DNA of 64,000 bases from Oscillospiraceae bacterium (GTDB taxonomy: Bacteria > Bacillota > Clostridia > Oscillospirales > Oscillospiraceae). Of this stretch, positions 26,353 through 34,398 are shown piece after piece; positions within the stretch are counted from its first letter, which is position 1; each line of letters starts with the position of its first letter. The stretch is taken from positions 56,812 through 120,811 of the forward strand of contig CACYXE010000002.1 of NCBI GenBank assembly GCA_902778275.1. The letters are read 5' to 3'. The position numbers were made by a program, and so were the translations under genes. Below the pieces are notes generated by a model. It saw only the letters and a list, made by a program, of their open reading frames with translations, was not told the DNA's origin and made no database searches.

Positions 26353-26949
26353 ATGTTTGTCTATGAAAAGAAGCTTCAATACCCGGTAAAGATCAAGAAT
26401 CCCAATCCGGCGCTTGCCAAATTCATCATAAGTCAGTACGGCGGACCTGATGGAGAACTCGGAGCGTCAATGCGTTACCTAAGTCAGCGCTATTCCATGC
26501 CCTATGCGGAATTGAAAGGCTTGCTCACCGATATTGGCACCGAGGAGCTTGGCCATTTGGAGATGGTTGCAGCTGTGATCCATCAACTGACGAGAGAAAT
26601 GACACCGGAAGAGATCAAACGCGCAGGTCTCGACACTTATTTTGTGGATCACACCGCCGGTGTGTATCCGACGGCTGCCTCCGGTTTCCCATGGACGGCG
26701 GCAAGTCTGCAGGTCAAAGGCGACGTGATCGCAGATTTGAACGAAGATCTTGCTGCTGAGCAAAAAGCCCGTGTCACTTACGATAATATTCTGCGCCTGA
26801 GCGATGATCCTGATGTGAACAATGTAATGCGCTATCTGCGTGAGCGGGAAGTGGTGCATTATCAGCGCTTCGGAGAAGGTCTCCGACTCGCTATGGAGAA
26901 GATGGATCAGAGAAATATTTACGCAATAAACCCGGCGTTCGATCGATGA
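26353..26949 (+). CDS. cotJC: spore coat protein CotJC (manganese-catalase fold)
   Basis: 198-aa member of the manganese catalase family. Four-helix bundle ligands are visible: E in GASMRYLSQRY region, TEELGHLEM (Glu-x-x-His), AEQKARVTYDNI and EREVVHYQRFGE (Glu/His). In Bacillus CotJC is a spore inner-coat protein; in Clostridioides the relatives are coat catalases (CotCB/CotD/CotG). Catalytic ligands appear retained, so activity is plausible. Three bases after the CotJA-B gene; own terminator follows. Confidence 0.88.
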   Translation: MFVYEKKLQYPVKIKNPNPALAKFIISQYGGPDGELGASMRYLSQRYSMPYAELKGLLTDIGTEELGHLEMVAAVIHQLTREMTPEEIKRAGLDTYFVDHTAGVYPTAASGFPWTAASLQVKGDVIADLNEDLAAEQKARVTYDNILRLSDDPDVNNVMRYLREREVVHYQRFGEGLRLAMEKMDQRNIYAINPAFDR

Positions 26950-26955
26950 AATAAT

Positions 26956-26998
26956 ATTCCCCATTTTCTTTAAAAGAAGTAAATGGGGAATACTTATT
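26956..26998 (+). terminator. terminator after cotJC
   Basis: Perfect 11-bp stem ATTCCCCATTT / AAATGGGGAAT (26956-26966 with 26981-26991) followed by ACTTATTT. Confidence 0.8.
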
Positions 26999-27025
26999 TA
27001 CATTTATTTGAAAGCGTAGTATATT
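26997..27025 (+). promoter_or_regulatory. sigma-A promoter for the CofE-like gene
   Basis: TTTACA (26997-27002), 17-base spacer, TATATT (27020-27025). It begins in the T-rich tail of the cotJC terminator. Leader about 28 bases. Confidence 0.65.
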
Positions 27026-27059
27026 ATGAAAGTCAACAAAAGAAAACGAGGTGCTTGTT

Positions 27060-28253
27060 ATGAGCCGTATGGTTGGAACTGTTTCAAGAGGGATCCGAGC
27101 CCCGATCATCCGTGAGGGCGATGATCTCAAAGCGATCGTTGTTGATTCTGTTCTGGAAGCTGCCAGACAGGATGGCTTCCAGATCCGCGACCGTGATATT
27201 GTTGCCATGACTGAAGCCATTGTGGCCAGAGCCCAGGGAAACTATTGCACGGTGGATGACATTGCTGCTGACGTGAAGGAAAAACTTGGCGGTGGGACAG
27301 TTGGCGTGATCTTCCCGATCCTCAGCCGCAACCGTTTTGCTATCTGCCTGCGCGGCATCGCAAAAGGGGCGAAAAAAATCGTTCTGATGTTGTCCTATCC
27401 TTCCGATGAAGTGGGCAATCATCTGATCGATTGGGACAGCATGGATGCAAAAGATGTGGATCCTTATCGGGACGTCCTGAGCCTTGAACAATACCGTGAG
27501 CTCTTTGGATACAATGTCCATCGTTTTACCGGTGTGGATTACGTGGCATATTACTCGGATCTGATTCGAAGCTGCGGGGCAGAGGTGGAAGTGCTTTTTG
27601 CCAATGACGCCCGCGAGATCCTGAAGCACACCAAAAACGTGATTTGCTGCGATATCCATACCAGGAGCCGCACCAAACGGATCCTGAAGGCTGCAGGCGG
27701 CGAGAATGTATATGGTCTGGATGAGATCATGACGGCCTCTGTCAACGGCAGCGGCTATAATGAAAACTATGGTCTGCTCGGCTCCAACAAAGCCACAGAG
27801 GATAAAGTGAAGCTGTTCCCCCGGAATTGCCAGCCGTTGGTTGATGCGATCCAGGCTGAGATTTTGGAGAAAACCGGAAAGCACGTAGAGGTAATGGTTT
27901 ACGGTGACGGGGCTTTCAAAGATCCTGTCGGGAAGATTTGGGAATTGGCTGATCCTGTGGTTTCCCCGGCCTATACTGCCGGCCTGGAAGGAACGCCCAA
28001 CGAGTTGAAGCTCAAATATCTGGCCGATAACGATTTTGCACAGCTCTCCGGTGAAGCACTGCGCGACGCGATCAAGAATGAGATCCAGAAGAAGGACGAC
28101 GATCTGGTGGGGAAAATGGTCTCGGAAGGCACCACGCCCCGCCGCTTGACCGATCTGATCGGCTCCTTGTGTGACTTGACCTCCGGCAGCGGAGATAAGG
28201 GAACGCCGATCGTGTTTATCCAGGGCTATTTCGATAACTATACTGCAGAGTAA
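27060..28253 (+). CDS. coenzyme F420-0:L-glutamate ligase-like (CofE family) protein
   Basis: 397-aa protein resembling the CofE/FbiB-N F420-gamma-glutamyl ligase family: N-terminal MVGTVSRGIRAPIIREGDDL, DRDIVAMTEAIVARAQGNY, ISRNRFAICLRGIAKGAKKIVLML, and VMVYGDGAFKDPVGKIWELADPVV, which is the metal/GTP-binding part. It is longer than archaeal CofE (about 250 aa). Clostridia are not known to make F420, and no F420 genes are nearby, so the true substrate is unknown; another gamma-glutamyl or amide ligation is possible. ATG 27060 with GAGGTG; a GTG at 27051 lies inside that ribosome site. Confidence 0.75.
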   Translation: MSRMVGTVSRGIRAPIIREGDDLKAIVVDSVLEAARQDGFQIRDRDIVAMTEAIVARAQGNYCTVDDIAADVKEKLGGGTVGVIFPILSRNRFAICLRGIAKGAKKIVLMLSYPSDEVGNHLIDWDSMDAKDVDPYRDVLSLEQYRELFGYNVHRFTGVDYVAYYSDLIRSCGAEVEVLFANDAREILKHTKNVICCDIHTRSRTKRILKAAGGENVYGLDEIMTASVNGSGYNENYGLLGSNKATEDKVKLFPRNCQPLVDAIQAEILEKTGKHVEVMVYGDGAFKDPVGKIWELADPVVSPAYTAGLEGTPNELKLKYLADNDFAQLSGEALRDAIKNEIQKKDDDLVGKMVSEGTTPRRLTDLIGSLCDLTSGSGDKGTPIVFIQGYFDNYTAE

Positions 28254-28258
28254 TGAAG

Positions 28259-28302
28259 CAAAAAAAGACTGCTGATCCAAAAGGACCAGCAGTCTTTTTT
28301 TA
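28259..28302. terminator. bidirectional terminator, CofE-like / PIG-L genes
   Basis: AAAAAAGACTGCTG pairs with CAGCAGTCTTTTTT around a 14-base loop. Flanking A and T runs let it serve both converging genes. Confidence 0.92.
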
Positions 28303-29070
28303 ATCGCCGGCTTCCGGCAGACAATGCATATGGGTAGGGGAGAGCACACGGAATCCTTCCGCACATCCAGAGAGGGAACGGAGCCCGAAATCATAAGCAC
28401 GCAGCTTCAGATAAGTTGAAATGGCTTTTGCTTCCGGAGAGTAATTCGGGAACTGACTTTTATGAAAGTCGAAAATGGCGCTTAATTGTGTGGTCAGGTA
28501 CCCCGAAGTCTTTATATATCGATTGGGTTTCGCAGTCATATAATAGGCTAATGCCTGAACGGGAGCCTCCTTTGCACCGTATTGGGCCATAATGCCTCTG
28601 TATGGGGCAAAGCAAGACAAACGGCGCGCCGCATTTCCGACATTGAGGTGGTCGATGTGACACTCACTTGTCACACAGGGGTCCGGCGCAAAAATCACCT
28701 GAGGCTGGAAATCTCCTATGACCTGCGCCATCCCCCGAAGCAGATCTTCCATTGCATAAAACCCGCCGTCTGAGAGCCCCAAAAATCGAACGTCCTTTAC
28801 AGAGAGTGCCCGGGCCGAGCAGATAGCTTCCTCTTTTCTGACCGCGGCAAGTTCATCCGGAGAGAGCTCAGGTACATAGCCGCCGCCAAAGCGTCCGTCC
28901 GCGCAAATCAAAAAACAGATATCTTTTCCGGCCCTGGCCAGCTTCGCTGCACTGGCTCCCGCTCCGATCTCGATATCATCCGGGTGAGGCCCGATGAAGA
29001 GAAAGCGCTGGTAGTCCTCAAGCCGGGGCAGGGGGGCGGCAAAACGAAGAACCGCACGCGTCAGATTCAT
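28300..29070 (-). CDS. PIG-L family deacetylase
   Basis: 256-aa zinc-dependent N-deacetylase of the LmbE/PIG-L family. The metal and catalytic motif PHPDD is at residues 28-32, and the third metal His lies in SECHIDHLNVGNAA. Such enzymes remove acetyl groups from GlcNAc-containing substrates (mycothiol, bacillithiol, GlcNAc-PI). Its start overlaps the end of the sugar-cation symporter gene by four bases, so the two are one operon; a job deacetylating an imported sugar is a reasonable inference. No signal peptide. Confidence 0.88.
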   Translation of the reverse strand: MNLTRAVLRFAAPLPRLEDYQRFLFIGPHPDDIEIGAGASAAKLARAGKDICFLICADGRFGGGYVPELSPDELAAVRKEEAICSARALSVKDVRFLGLSDGGFYAMEDLLRGMAQVIGDFQPQVIFAPDPCVTSECHIDHLNVGNAARRLSCFAPYRGIMAQYGAKEAPVQALAYYMTAKPNRYIKTSGYLTTQLSAIFDFHKSQFPNYSPEAKAISTYLKLRAYDFGLRSLSGCAEGFRVLSPTHMHCLPEAGD

Positions 29071-30548
29071 GCTTTACCCGCCTTGCGCTGCTCGATTTCT
29101 CGGCAAATCCTCTGATATTCCCCTTCGTCCAGTTTGTAACGCTTTTTATACAGAACATAGGACAGGAACATCAGGGCAAGAGGAACCACAGTCATCACGA
29201 CCAGCAGCCCGAGGGTCTGGCTGTGCTGAACACCCTGCAGCAAAACAGTGATCTCAGAAGCCTTCTGTTCCGCAGAGATCTCACCGGCGTTCGCTGCCTG
29301 CTCCAGATCAGCTATGCCGTTGGTATAATGGATGATGTTGAAAATGATATAGGTGAAGTTCGCGATGGCAACCGTGAGTGCGGAGGCCATCTTTGTCAGG
29401 AAGGGGCGCAGAGAGGACACAATGCCCTCGTCTCTGGTGCCGTGGACGTACTCGTTGTACTCTACGGTATTCATGATGGAGATCATCATGATGAGATAGA
29501 AGCCGTACTGCCCAAAATTGGCCAGCATATAGCCCAGTGTGATCAGAGCAAATTTGGCATTGCCTGTCCCAAGAACCAGACCGGCCAGGAGCATGACGGC
29601 GTAACCAGCGGCAGAGACCGCCATGAGGATGCTCATGAGCTTTTTCCGATTCATGTGGCGGGAGATTGCCGGATAAAAGATCATCAAGAAGGCGGTGACC
29701 ACCATGCCCAGCATCTGGAAAGCGGTAAAGAAAATCCCTTTATAGCCGAATTCAACATAGATGTAGGTTTGGCCGATACCGGAAAGCACAATGCCGTTTC
29801 CGATCTGCTGCAGGAGGAAAATCAAAGCGATCCACATCAGCTGATCGTTTCCGGTGATGGTGCCGACGATCTTTTTGAAGCTCACAGGGGGGACAGGATC
29901 ATCCTTGTAGCTGCGCTGTTCTGTGACTCCAAATACGGTGAACGCCAGAAATACAGGGCCCAGGATCGCAATGATCAGAGCGATCCGCCCATACGCGGTG
30001 ACCGCGTTGCCGCCTATAGCATTGTCGCCGGCGGTGAACATCGGGATAAATGCAGCGGCCAGCATTCCACCGATCCCGGCGAAAAGCGTGGCCCGGGAGG
30101 TGTATTGGTTGCGGGTATTGGCATCGGAGCTGAGCGCAGGGACCATACCCCAATAGGAGATATCGTGCATCGTATAGGTGATGCTGTAAGCAAAATAAAT
30201 GATTCCGAAGAACCATACGAATGCCCATCCCTGAAGTTGAACGTTGAAAGCCAGATAGATGACGACAGAAGTGGTCAAAATGCCGATCACGAGCCAGGGC
30301 TTGAACTTGCCCCATTTGGTCCTTGTACGCTCAATGATGTTGCCCATGATGGGATCGTTCAGTGCATCAAAAATACGTGCAGCGACCATAATAGCGGTGA
30401 TGGCTGACAGTTGAGCCGCAGTCAGTTTATGTGTGAAAAGAACAAAGGTCAGGAGATAACTGGTGACGAGGTTGTACATCATATCCCTGCCGACAGTTCC
30501 AAGCGGGAACATGATGAGATTTGTCTTTTTGATGTGTTGATCTTCCAT
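29067..30548 (-). CDS. GPH-family sugar:cation symporter (MFS)
   Basis: 493-aa transporter with twelve predicted membrane segments, of the glycoside-pentoside-hexuronide family (MelB/XynB-like). Typical parts: N-terminal PLGTVGRDMMYNLVTSYLLTF, RIFDALNDPIMGNIIERTRTKWGKFKPW (MelB cation-site Asp and the loop 2-3 motif), and NTVEYNEYVHGTRDEGIVSSLRPFLTKM near the C-terminal half. Substrate cannot be fixed; the linked PIG-L deacetylase suggests an N-acetylated sugar. Behind a promoter with an overlapping palindrome. Confidence 0.88.
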   Translation of the reverse strand: MEDQHIKKTNLIMFPLGTVGRDMMYNLVTSYLLTFVLFTHKLTAAQLSAITAIMVAARIFDALNDPIMGNIIERTRTKWGKFKPWLVIGILTTSVVIYLAFNVQLQGWAFVWFFGIIYFAYSITYTMHDISYWGMVPALSSDANTRNQYTSRATLFAGIGGMLAAAFIPMFTAGDNAIGGNAVTAYGRIALIIAILGPVFLAFTVFGVTEQRSYKDDPVPPVSFKKIVGTITGNDQLMWIALIFLLQQIGNGIVLSGIGQTYIYVEFGYKGIFFTAFQMLGMVVTAFLMIFYPAISRHMNRKKLMSILMAVSAAGYAVMLLAGLVLGTGNAKFALITLGYMLANFGQYGFYLIMMISIMNTVEYNEYVHGTRDEGIVSSLRPFLTKMASALTVAIANFTYIIFNIIHYTNGIADLEQAANAGEISAEQKASEITVLLQGVQHSQTLGLLVVMTVVPLALMFLSYVLYKKRYKLDEGEYQRICREIEQRKAGKA

Positions 30549-30564
30549 TTACTCAACTCCAAAA

Positions 30565-30580
30565 TATAGTTGTTACTATA
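30565..30580. promoter_or_regulatory. palindromic operator over the symporter promoter
   Basis: Perfect inverted repeat TATAGT-TGTT-ACTATA. It overlaps the -10 and the start point of the minus-strand promoter, the position expected for a repressor site. No regulator gene is adjacent. Confidence 0.55.
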
Positions 30581-30606
30581 ATATCATCCCTTTAAATTGA
30601 TTGCAA
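30578..30606 (-). promoter_or_regulatory. sigma-A promoter for the symporter/deacetylase operon
   Basis: Minus strand: TTGCAA (30606-30601), 17-base spacer, TATTAT (30583-30578). Start predicted about 30571. Confidence 0.75.
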
Positions 30607-30634
30607 GGAATATCGGAATACGTTCAGGAACAAC

Positions 30635-30663
30635 TTGAAAAAAGGGGAGCTGTATGCTACAAT
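30635..30663 (+). promoter_or_regulatory. sigma-A promoter for the ccdA-trxA cluster
   Basis: TTGAAA (30635-30640), 17-base spacer, TACAAT (30658-30663) with TG upstream of the -10. Start about 30670. Confidence 0.75.
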
Positions 30664-30704
30664 TCAATTGCATCAAATATTATGATGAGACATGGAGTTC
30701 GCAC

Positions 30705-31358
30705 ATGCGGTTTTTGATTACGTTTTTAGAGGGTTTGTTATCGTTTATCTCGCCATGCATGCTTCCGATGCTTCCTGTCTATATCTCTTATTTTGGCGGG
30801 ACAAGCGGCAGACGCTCCGGCATTTTTCTGCGTGCGCTGTTTTTTGTTTTTGGCTTCACGTTCGTGTTTTGTCTGTTGGGTTTGTTTGCCGGCAGTTTGG
30901 GTTCATTGCTGCGGCAATACCAGACACCGGTCAACATCATCACCGGCGGGATCGTGATTCTTTTTGGTCTGTCATTTCTGGACTGGATCCATTTGCCGTT
31001 TTTTACAGGAATGCGGCCCGGGACACAGGTGCAGAATATATTTTCTGCGATTCTTTTTGGGCTGATCTATGCCGTCAGCTTAACCCCGTGTGTCGGCGCT
31101 TTTCTTGGCTCGGCTCTGATGCTGGCGGCCAATTCATCCACAGCTGTTACAGGTGCTCTGCTCCTTCTGGTTTATGCGCTGGGCATGGGTGTACCTTTTA
31201 TCCTGTCCGCCATTTTGATCGATCAGCTCAAATCTGCTTTTTCTTTTATGAAAGCACATATGCGTGCGATCAATCGGATCTGTGGTGTTTTTCTGATCCT
31301 CGTGGGGCTTTTGATGGCCTCCGGCTATCTCAATCGGTTGTTGTCTTTGTTCTCTTAA
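30705..31358 (+). CDS. ccdA: cytochrome c biogenesis protein CcdA-like thiol:disulfide transporter
   Basis: 217-aa membrane protein with six predicted helices that carries reducing equivalents across the membrane. The two redox cysteines are in FISPCMLPMLPVYISYFGG and SLTPCVGAFLGSAL. Partner is the TlpA-like protein encoded nine bases later, with thioredoxin as cytoplasmic donor, so the three genes form a complete reductive relay. TGGAG precedes ATG 30705. Confidence 0.9.
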   Translation: MRFLITFLEGLLSFISPCMLPMLPVYISYFGGTSGRRSGIFLRALFFVFGFTFVFCLLGLFAGSLGSLLRQYQTPVNIITGGIVILFGLSFLDWIHLPFFTGMRPGTQVQNIFSAILFGLIYAVSLTPCVGAFLGSALMLAANSSTAVTGALLLLVYALGMGVPFILSAILIDQLKSAFSFMKAHMRAINRICGVFLILVGLLMASGYLNRLLSLFS

Positions 31359-31367
31359 GAGGTTTAT

Positions 31368-31937
31368 ATGAACAGAAAAGTATTGATTATCATTTTGGTT
31401 ATCTTGTTGGCGGCATTGCTGATCTGCGCTTCCTTTTTGTATAAAAACTTGACGAGTATAGATCCTCTGATAGAAGAGGATACTTCGGTTGAGGAAACGC
31501 CGACACTCTCCGATGATTTGGCGGCAGATTTTTTCATTTATAATGAAGATGATGAACTTGTGCATCTTTCCGATTATTTCGGTAAACCTATCGTGCTGAA
31601 TTTCTGGGCGACCTGGTGCGGCCCCTGCCGGAGCGAAATGCCCTATCTGGAGCAGGCCTATCAGGATTACGGAGAAGAGATACAGTTCATGCTGGTTGAT
31701 ATAACAGACGGAAGAGACACAAAGGAGATCGTTCAAGCGTTCCTGGAGGACAATGCTTTCAGCTTTCCGGTGTTCTATGACACGGAACTTGACGCAGTAC
31801 GCACTTATGGGGTATACTCCATCCCGATGACAGTTTTTATTCAGTCCGACGGAGCTGTAAAGTCTGCGCATATTGGCTCCATGACAGAAGAAATACTGAT
31901 GAATGGCATTGAGAGTATACAGTTCATTGAAAAATAG
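31368..31937 (+). CDS. TlpA/ResA-like membrane-anchored thiol-disulfide oxidoreductase
   Basis: 189-aa thioredoxin-fold protein with an uncleaved N-terminal anchor ([21 protein letters not shown]) and the active site [15 protein letters not shown] (about residues 79-90). Faces outside and likely receives electrons from CcdA. cis-Pro loop seen in YSIPMTVFI. It shares a 31-base identical stretch with trxA over the active-site region. Confidence 0.9.
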   Translation: MNRKVLIIILVILLAALLICASFLYKNLTSIDPLIEEDTSVEETPTLSDDLAADFFIYNEDDELVHLSDYFGKPIVLNFWATWCGPCRSEMPYLEQAYQDYGEEIQFMLVDITDGRDTKEIVQAFLEDNAFSFPVFYDTELDAVRTYGVYSIPMTVFIQSDGAVKSAHIGSMTEEILMNGIESIQFIEK

Positions 31938-31951
31938 AAAGGAGAACTACA

Positions 31952-32263
31952 ATGGCAGAAATTATTCTCACTGAGCAAAATTTTGAAGAAGAGGTACTGA
32001 AATCCGATAAGCCCGTCTTGGTTGATTTCTGGGCGACCTGGTGCGGCCCCTGCCGCATGCTTGCTCCCACCATCGAAAAGATTGCCGAGGAGCAGGAGGG
32101 CGTCATTAAAGTCGGTAAGATCGATGTGGATGAGGAGCCCGAACTGGCTGCCAAGTATGGAATTGCCAGTATTCCCACCCTGATGGTTTTTGTCAACGGC
32201 GAAGTCAAAGCATCTTCTGTGGGTGTACAGCCCAAGGGTATGATCGAAGACATGCTGAAATAA
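31952..32263 (+). CDS. trxA: thioredoxin
   Basis: 103-aa cytosolic thioredoxin with [15 protein letters not shown] and cis-Pro in [21 protein letters not shown] upstream. Likely feeds CcdA and general reductase pathways. Terminator follows. Confidence 0.95.
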   Translation: MAEIILTEQNFEEEVLKSDKPVLVDFWATWCGPCRMLAPTIEKIAEEQEGVIKVGKIDVDEEPELAAKYGIASIPTLMVFVNGEVKASSVGVQPKGMIEDMLK

Positions 32264-32277
32264 GCGTACACGATGCG

Positions 32278-32312
32278 ATCCCCAGCTCGCAATGAGCTGG
32301 GGATTTCGTTTA
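32278..32312 (+). terminator. terminator after trxA
   Basis: CCCCAGCTC (32280-32288) pairs with GAGCTGGGG (32294-32302), loop GCAAT, then ATTTCGTTT. Confidence 0.85.
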
Positions 32313-32443
32313 TGCGGAAACAGTCATACTATACAGAAAACCTTATAAAAACAAAAAAGAAAAAAGTATGGAAATTTTCAAATTTCGTAAAAAGCATTCT
32401 TATTTCTCACAAATTCTGTTTCAAATTAGTGCAGTATTTTCAA

Positions 32444-32472
32444 TTGACATGAATAGTAAATCTTGATAAAAT
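32444..32472 (+). promoter_or_regulatory. sigma-A promoter for asnB leader
   Basis: Perfect TTGACA (32444-32449), 17-base spacer, TAAAAT (32467-32472). Start about 32479, 325 bases before asnB, which matches a T-box leader. The AT-rich stretch 32313-32443 before it holds nothing I can name. Confidence 0.85.
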
Positions 32473-32478
32473 CATAAC

Positions 32479-32790
32479 ATCAATATTTTCCATTTGCGGC
32501 AAATATAAAAATGATATATTGTAAATGCGAGAATGGAGACAAGTACTGCGGAAGACCGGCAGCAGCGAGTTGGGGAATGGTGAAAGCCCAACGGCAAGGA
32601 TCGGCAGGAATAACACTTCGGAGCAGCAAACTGAACGGGATGCCAAGTAGGGGAGACGCGATATACGGCGTTAAAGTATACGGGTTTGATGGGACTCGAA
32701 AAGTGACTGCTTATGGGCAGTAAGTTAGGTGGCACCGCGGATCGGCAGCAATTCGTCCTAAACAATTTAGGAGAATGCTGTTCGTTATTC
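32479..32790 (+). promoter_or_regulatory. T-box riboswitch, tRNA-Asn responsive
   Basis: Leader with the T-box core TGGCACCGCGG (32730-32740). Stem I specifier loop can be read: AGTA (32542-32545) opposite GAA (32608-32610), with CTGC/GCAG pairing next to them, followed by AAC (32612-32614) as specifier, an Asn codon. GGTGAAAG in the apical part is also typical. The UGGN is TGGC, whose C would pair with the G discriminator of tRNA-Asn. A terminator-like stem (TCCTAAA / TTTAGGA, 32756-32770) precedes the ribosome site; its T-tail is poor. Confidence 0.9.
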
Positions 32791-32803
32791 GGAGGTGCTT
32801 TTT

Positions 32804-34384
32804 ATGTGCTCAATTTTTGGATTCTCATCACCGACGCTTACGGAGGAAATGGTAAAACCGTTCTTTGAACGGACAAAATCCAGGGGGCCGGACCAAAGCC
32901 GTATGGAGGCGGCAGGGGAAGGCATGCTGTGTTTTCACAGGCTTTCGATCATGGGCCTGGAGGAAAGCGGAATGCAGCCGTTTCATTTAGACGGAGACAT
33001 GGTAGTGTGCAACGGTGAACTGTACGGTTTTAGACCGATCAAAGCAGAATTGTCCAAGAAGTATTCCTTCCAGAGCGATTCGGATTGTGAGATCATCCTG
33101 CCGCTCTATCATGAATATGGTCTGGATATGTTCCGAATGTTGGATGCGGAATTTGCCATGATCCTCTATGACAGCGCCCGGGATGCATTAATTGCCGCCA
33201 GAGACCCCATCGGGATCCGTCCGCTTTATTATGGCTATCTGGAAGACGGCTCCCCGGTCTTTGCAAGCGAAGCCAAAAACCTTGTCGGCTTATGCTGCGA
33301 GATCTTTCCGTTTCCGCCAGGCCATTACTATATGGATGGAGAGTTCATACGATATGCGGATCTGACCACAGTAGGGGAGTATAACATAGATCCTGTCGAG
33401 ACTGTGTGTGCGGAGATTCGTGAAAAGCTGATCGCCGGTGTGGAGAAGCGTCTGGATGCGGATGCTCCGTTGGGGTTTTTGCTTTCCGGCGGACTGGATT
33501 CCAGTCTGGTGTGTGCCATTTCCGCCAAGCTCCTGGGCAGAAAGATCCGCACCTTTGCAATTGGCATGGATCTTGACGCGATTGACTTGAAATATGCACG
33601 GCAGGCTGCGGATTATATCGGTGCGGAGCATACGGAAGTGATTATGACTCGTCAACAGGTGTTGGACTCGCTGGAGGAAGTGATCGCGATGCTCGGCACC
33701 TACGATATTACTACGATCAGAGCCAGTATGGGCATGTACCTGTGCTGCAAGGCGATCCATGAGCAGACGGATGTCCGGGTACTGATGACCGGCGAGATCT
33801 CCGATGAGCTGTTTGGATACAAGTACACGGATTTCGCACCCTCTGCGGAAGCGTTCCAGCAGGAAGCCAAGAAGCGTGTGGATGAGCTTCATATGTACGA
33901 TGTGCTGCGTGCGGACCGCTGTATTTCCGTGAACTCCATGGAAGCTCGTGTTCCGTTTGGCGACCTGGACTTTGTGCGGTACGTCATGCAGATCGACCCG
34001 CAGCTGAAGCTCAACAGCTATGGGATGGGGAAGTATCTGCTGCGAAAGGCTTTTGCCGATGACCACATCCTCCCAGATGAGATCCTGTGGCGGCAGAAAG
34101 CGGCTTTCTCCGATGCGGTCGGTCATTCTATGGTGGATGATTTGAAAGAATATGCCGAATCGGTTTATTCAGATGAAGACTTTGCAAAGAAGCATGGGCA
34201 ATATACTTTTGCCGCGCCCTTTACCAAAGAAAGCCTTCTTTACCGTGAGATTTTTGAGAAGTATTATCCCGGTCAGGCGACCATGGTAAAAGATTTTTGG
34301 ATGCCGAACAAGGAGTGGGAGGGCTGTGATGTAGATGATCCCTCCGCTCGTGTGTTGTCCAACTATGGTGCCAGCGGAGAATAG
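32804..34384 (+). CDS. asnB: asparagine synthase (glutamine-hydrolysing)
   Basis: 526-aa enzyme making Asn from Asp, Gln and ATP. Class II glutaminase with nucleophile Cys2 (MCSIFGF) and NGELYGF, then the synthetase PP-loop LSGGLDSSLVCA and TGEISDELFGYKYTDFAP. ATG 32804 must be the start because Cys has to be residue 2; GGAGGTG precedes it. Controlled by the upstream Asn T-box. The ANTAR-protein gene follows 14 bases later. Confidence 0.96.
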   Translation: MCSIFGFSSPTLTEEMVKPFFERTKSRGPDQSRMEAAGEGMLCFHRLSIMGLEESGMQPFHLDGDMVVCNGELYGFRPIKAELSKKYSFQSDSDCEIILPLYHEYGLDMFRMLDAEFAMILYDSARDALIAARDPIGIRPLYYGYLEDGSPVFASEAKNLVGLCCEIFPFPPGHYYMDGEFIRYADLTTVGEYNIDPVETVCAEIREKLIAGVEKRLDADAPLGFLLSGGLDSSLVCAISAKLLGRKIRTFAIGMDLDAIDLKYARQAADYIGAEHTEVIMTRQQVLDSLEEVIAMLGTYDITTIRASMGMYLCCKAIHEQTDVRVLMTGEISDELFGYKYTDFAPSAEAFQQEAKKRVDELHMYDVLRADRCISVNSMEARVPFGDLDFVRYVMQIDPQLKLNSYGMGKYLLRKAFADDHILPDEILWRQKAAFSDAVGHSMVDDLKEYAESVYSDEDFAKKHGQYTFAAPFTKESLLYREIFEKYYPGQATMVKDFWMPNKEWEGCDVDDPSARVLSNYGASGE

Positions 34385-34398
34385 AGGAGCTGAGTGAA

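Noticed and set aside
29223-30407. Plus-strand frame opposite the symporter gene, rich in Asp and His
   Set aside because: Composition is what the complement of a membrane-protein gene gives; no support from signals.
32511-32723. 70-codon frame before asnB
   Set aside because: Lies wholly within the T-box leader, whose structure explains the conservation.
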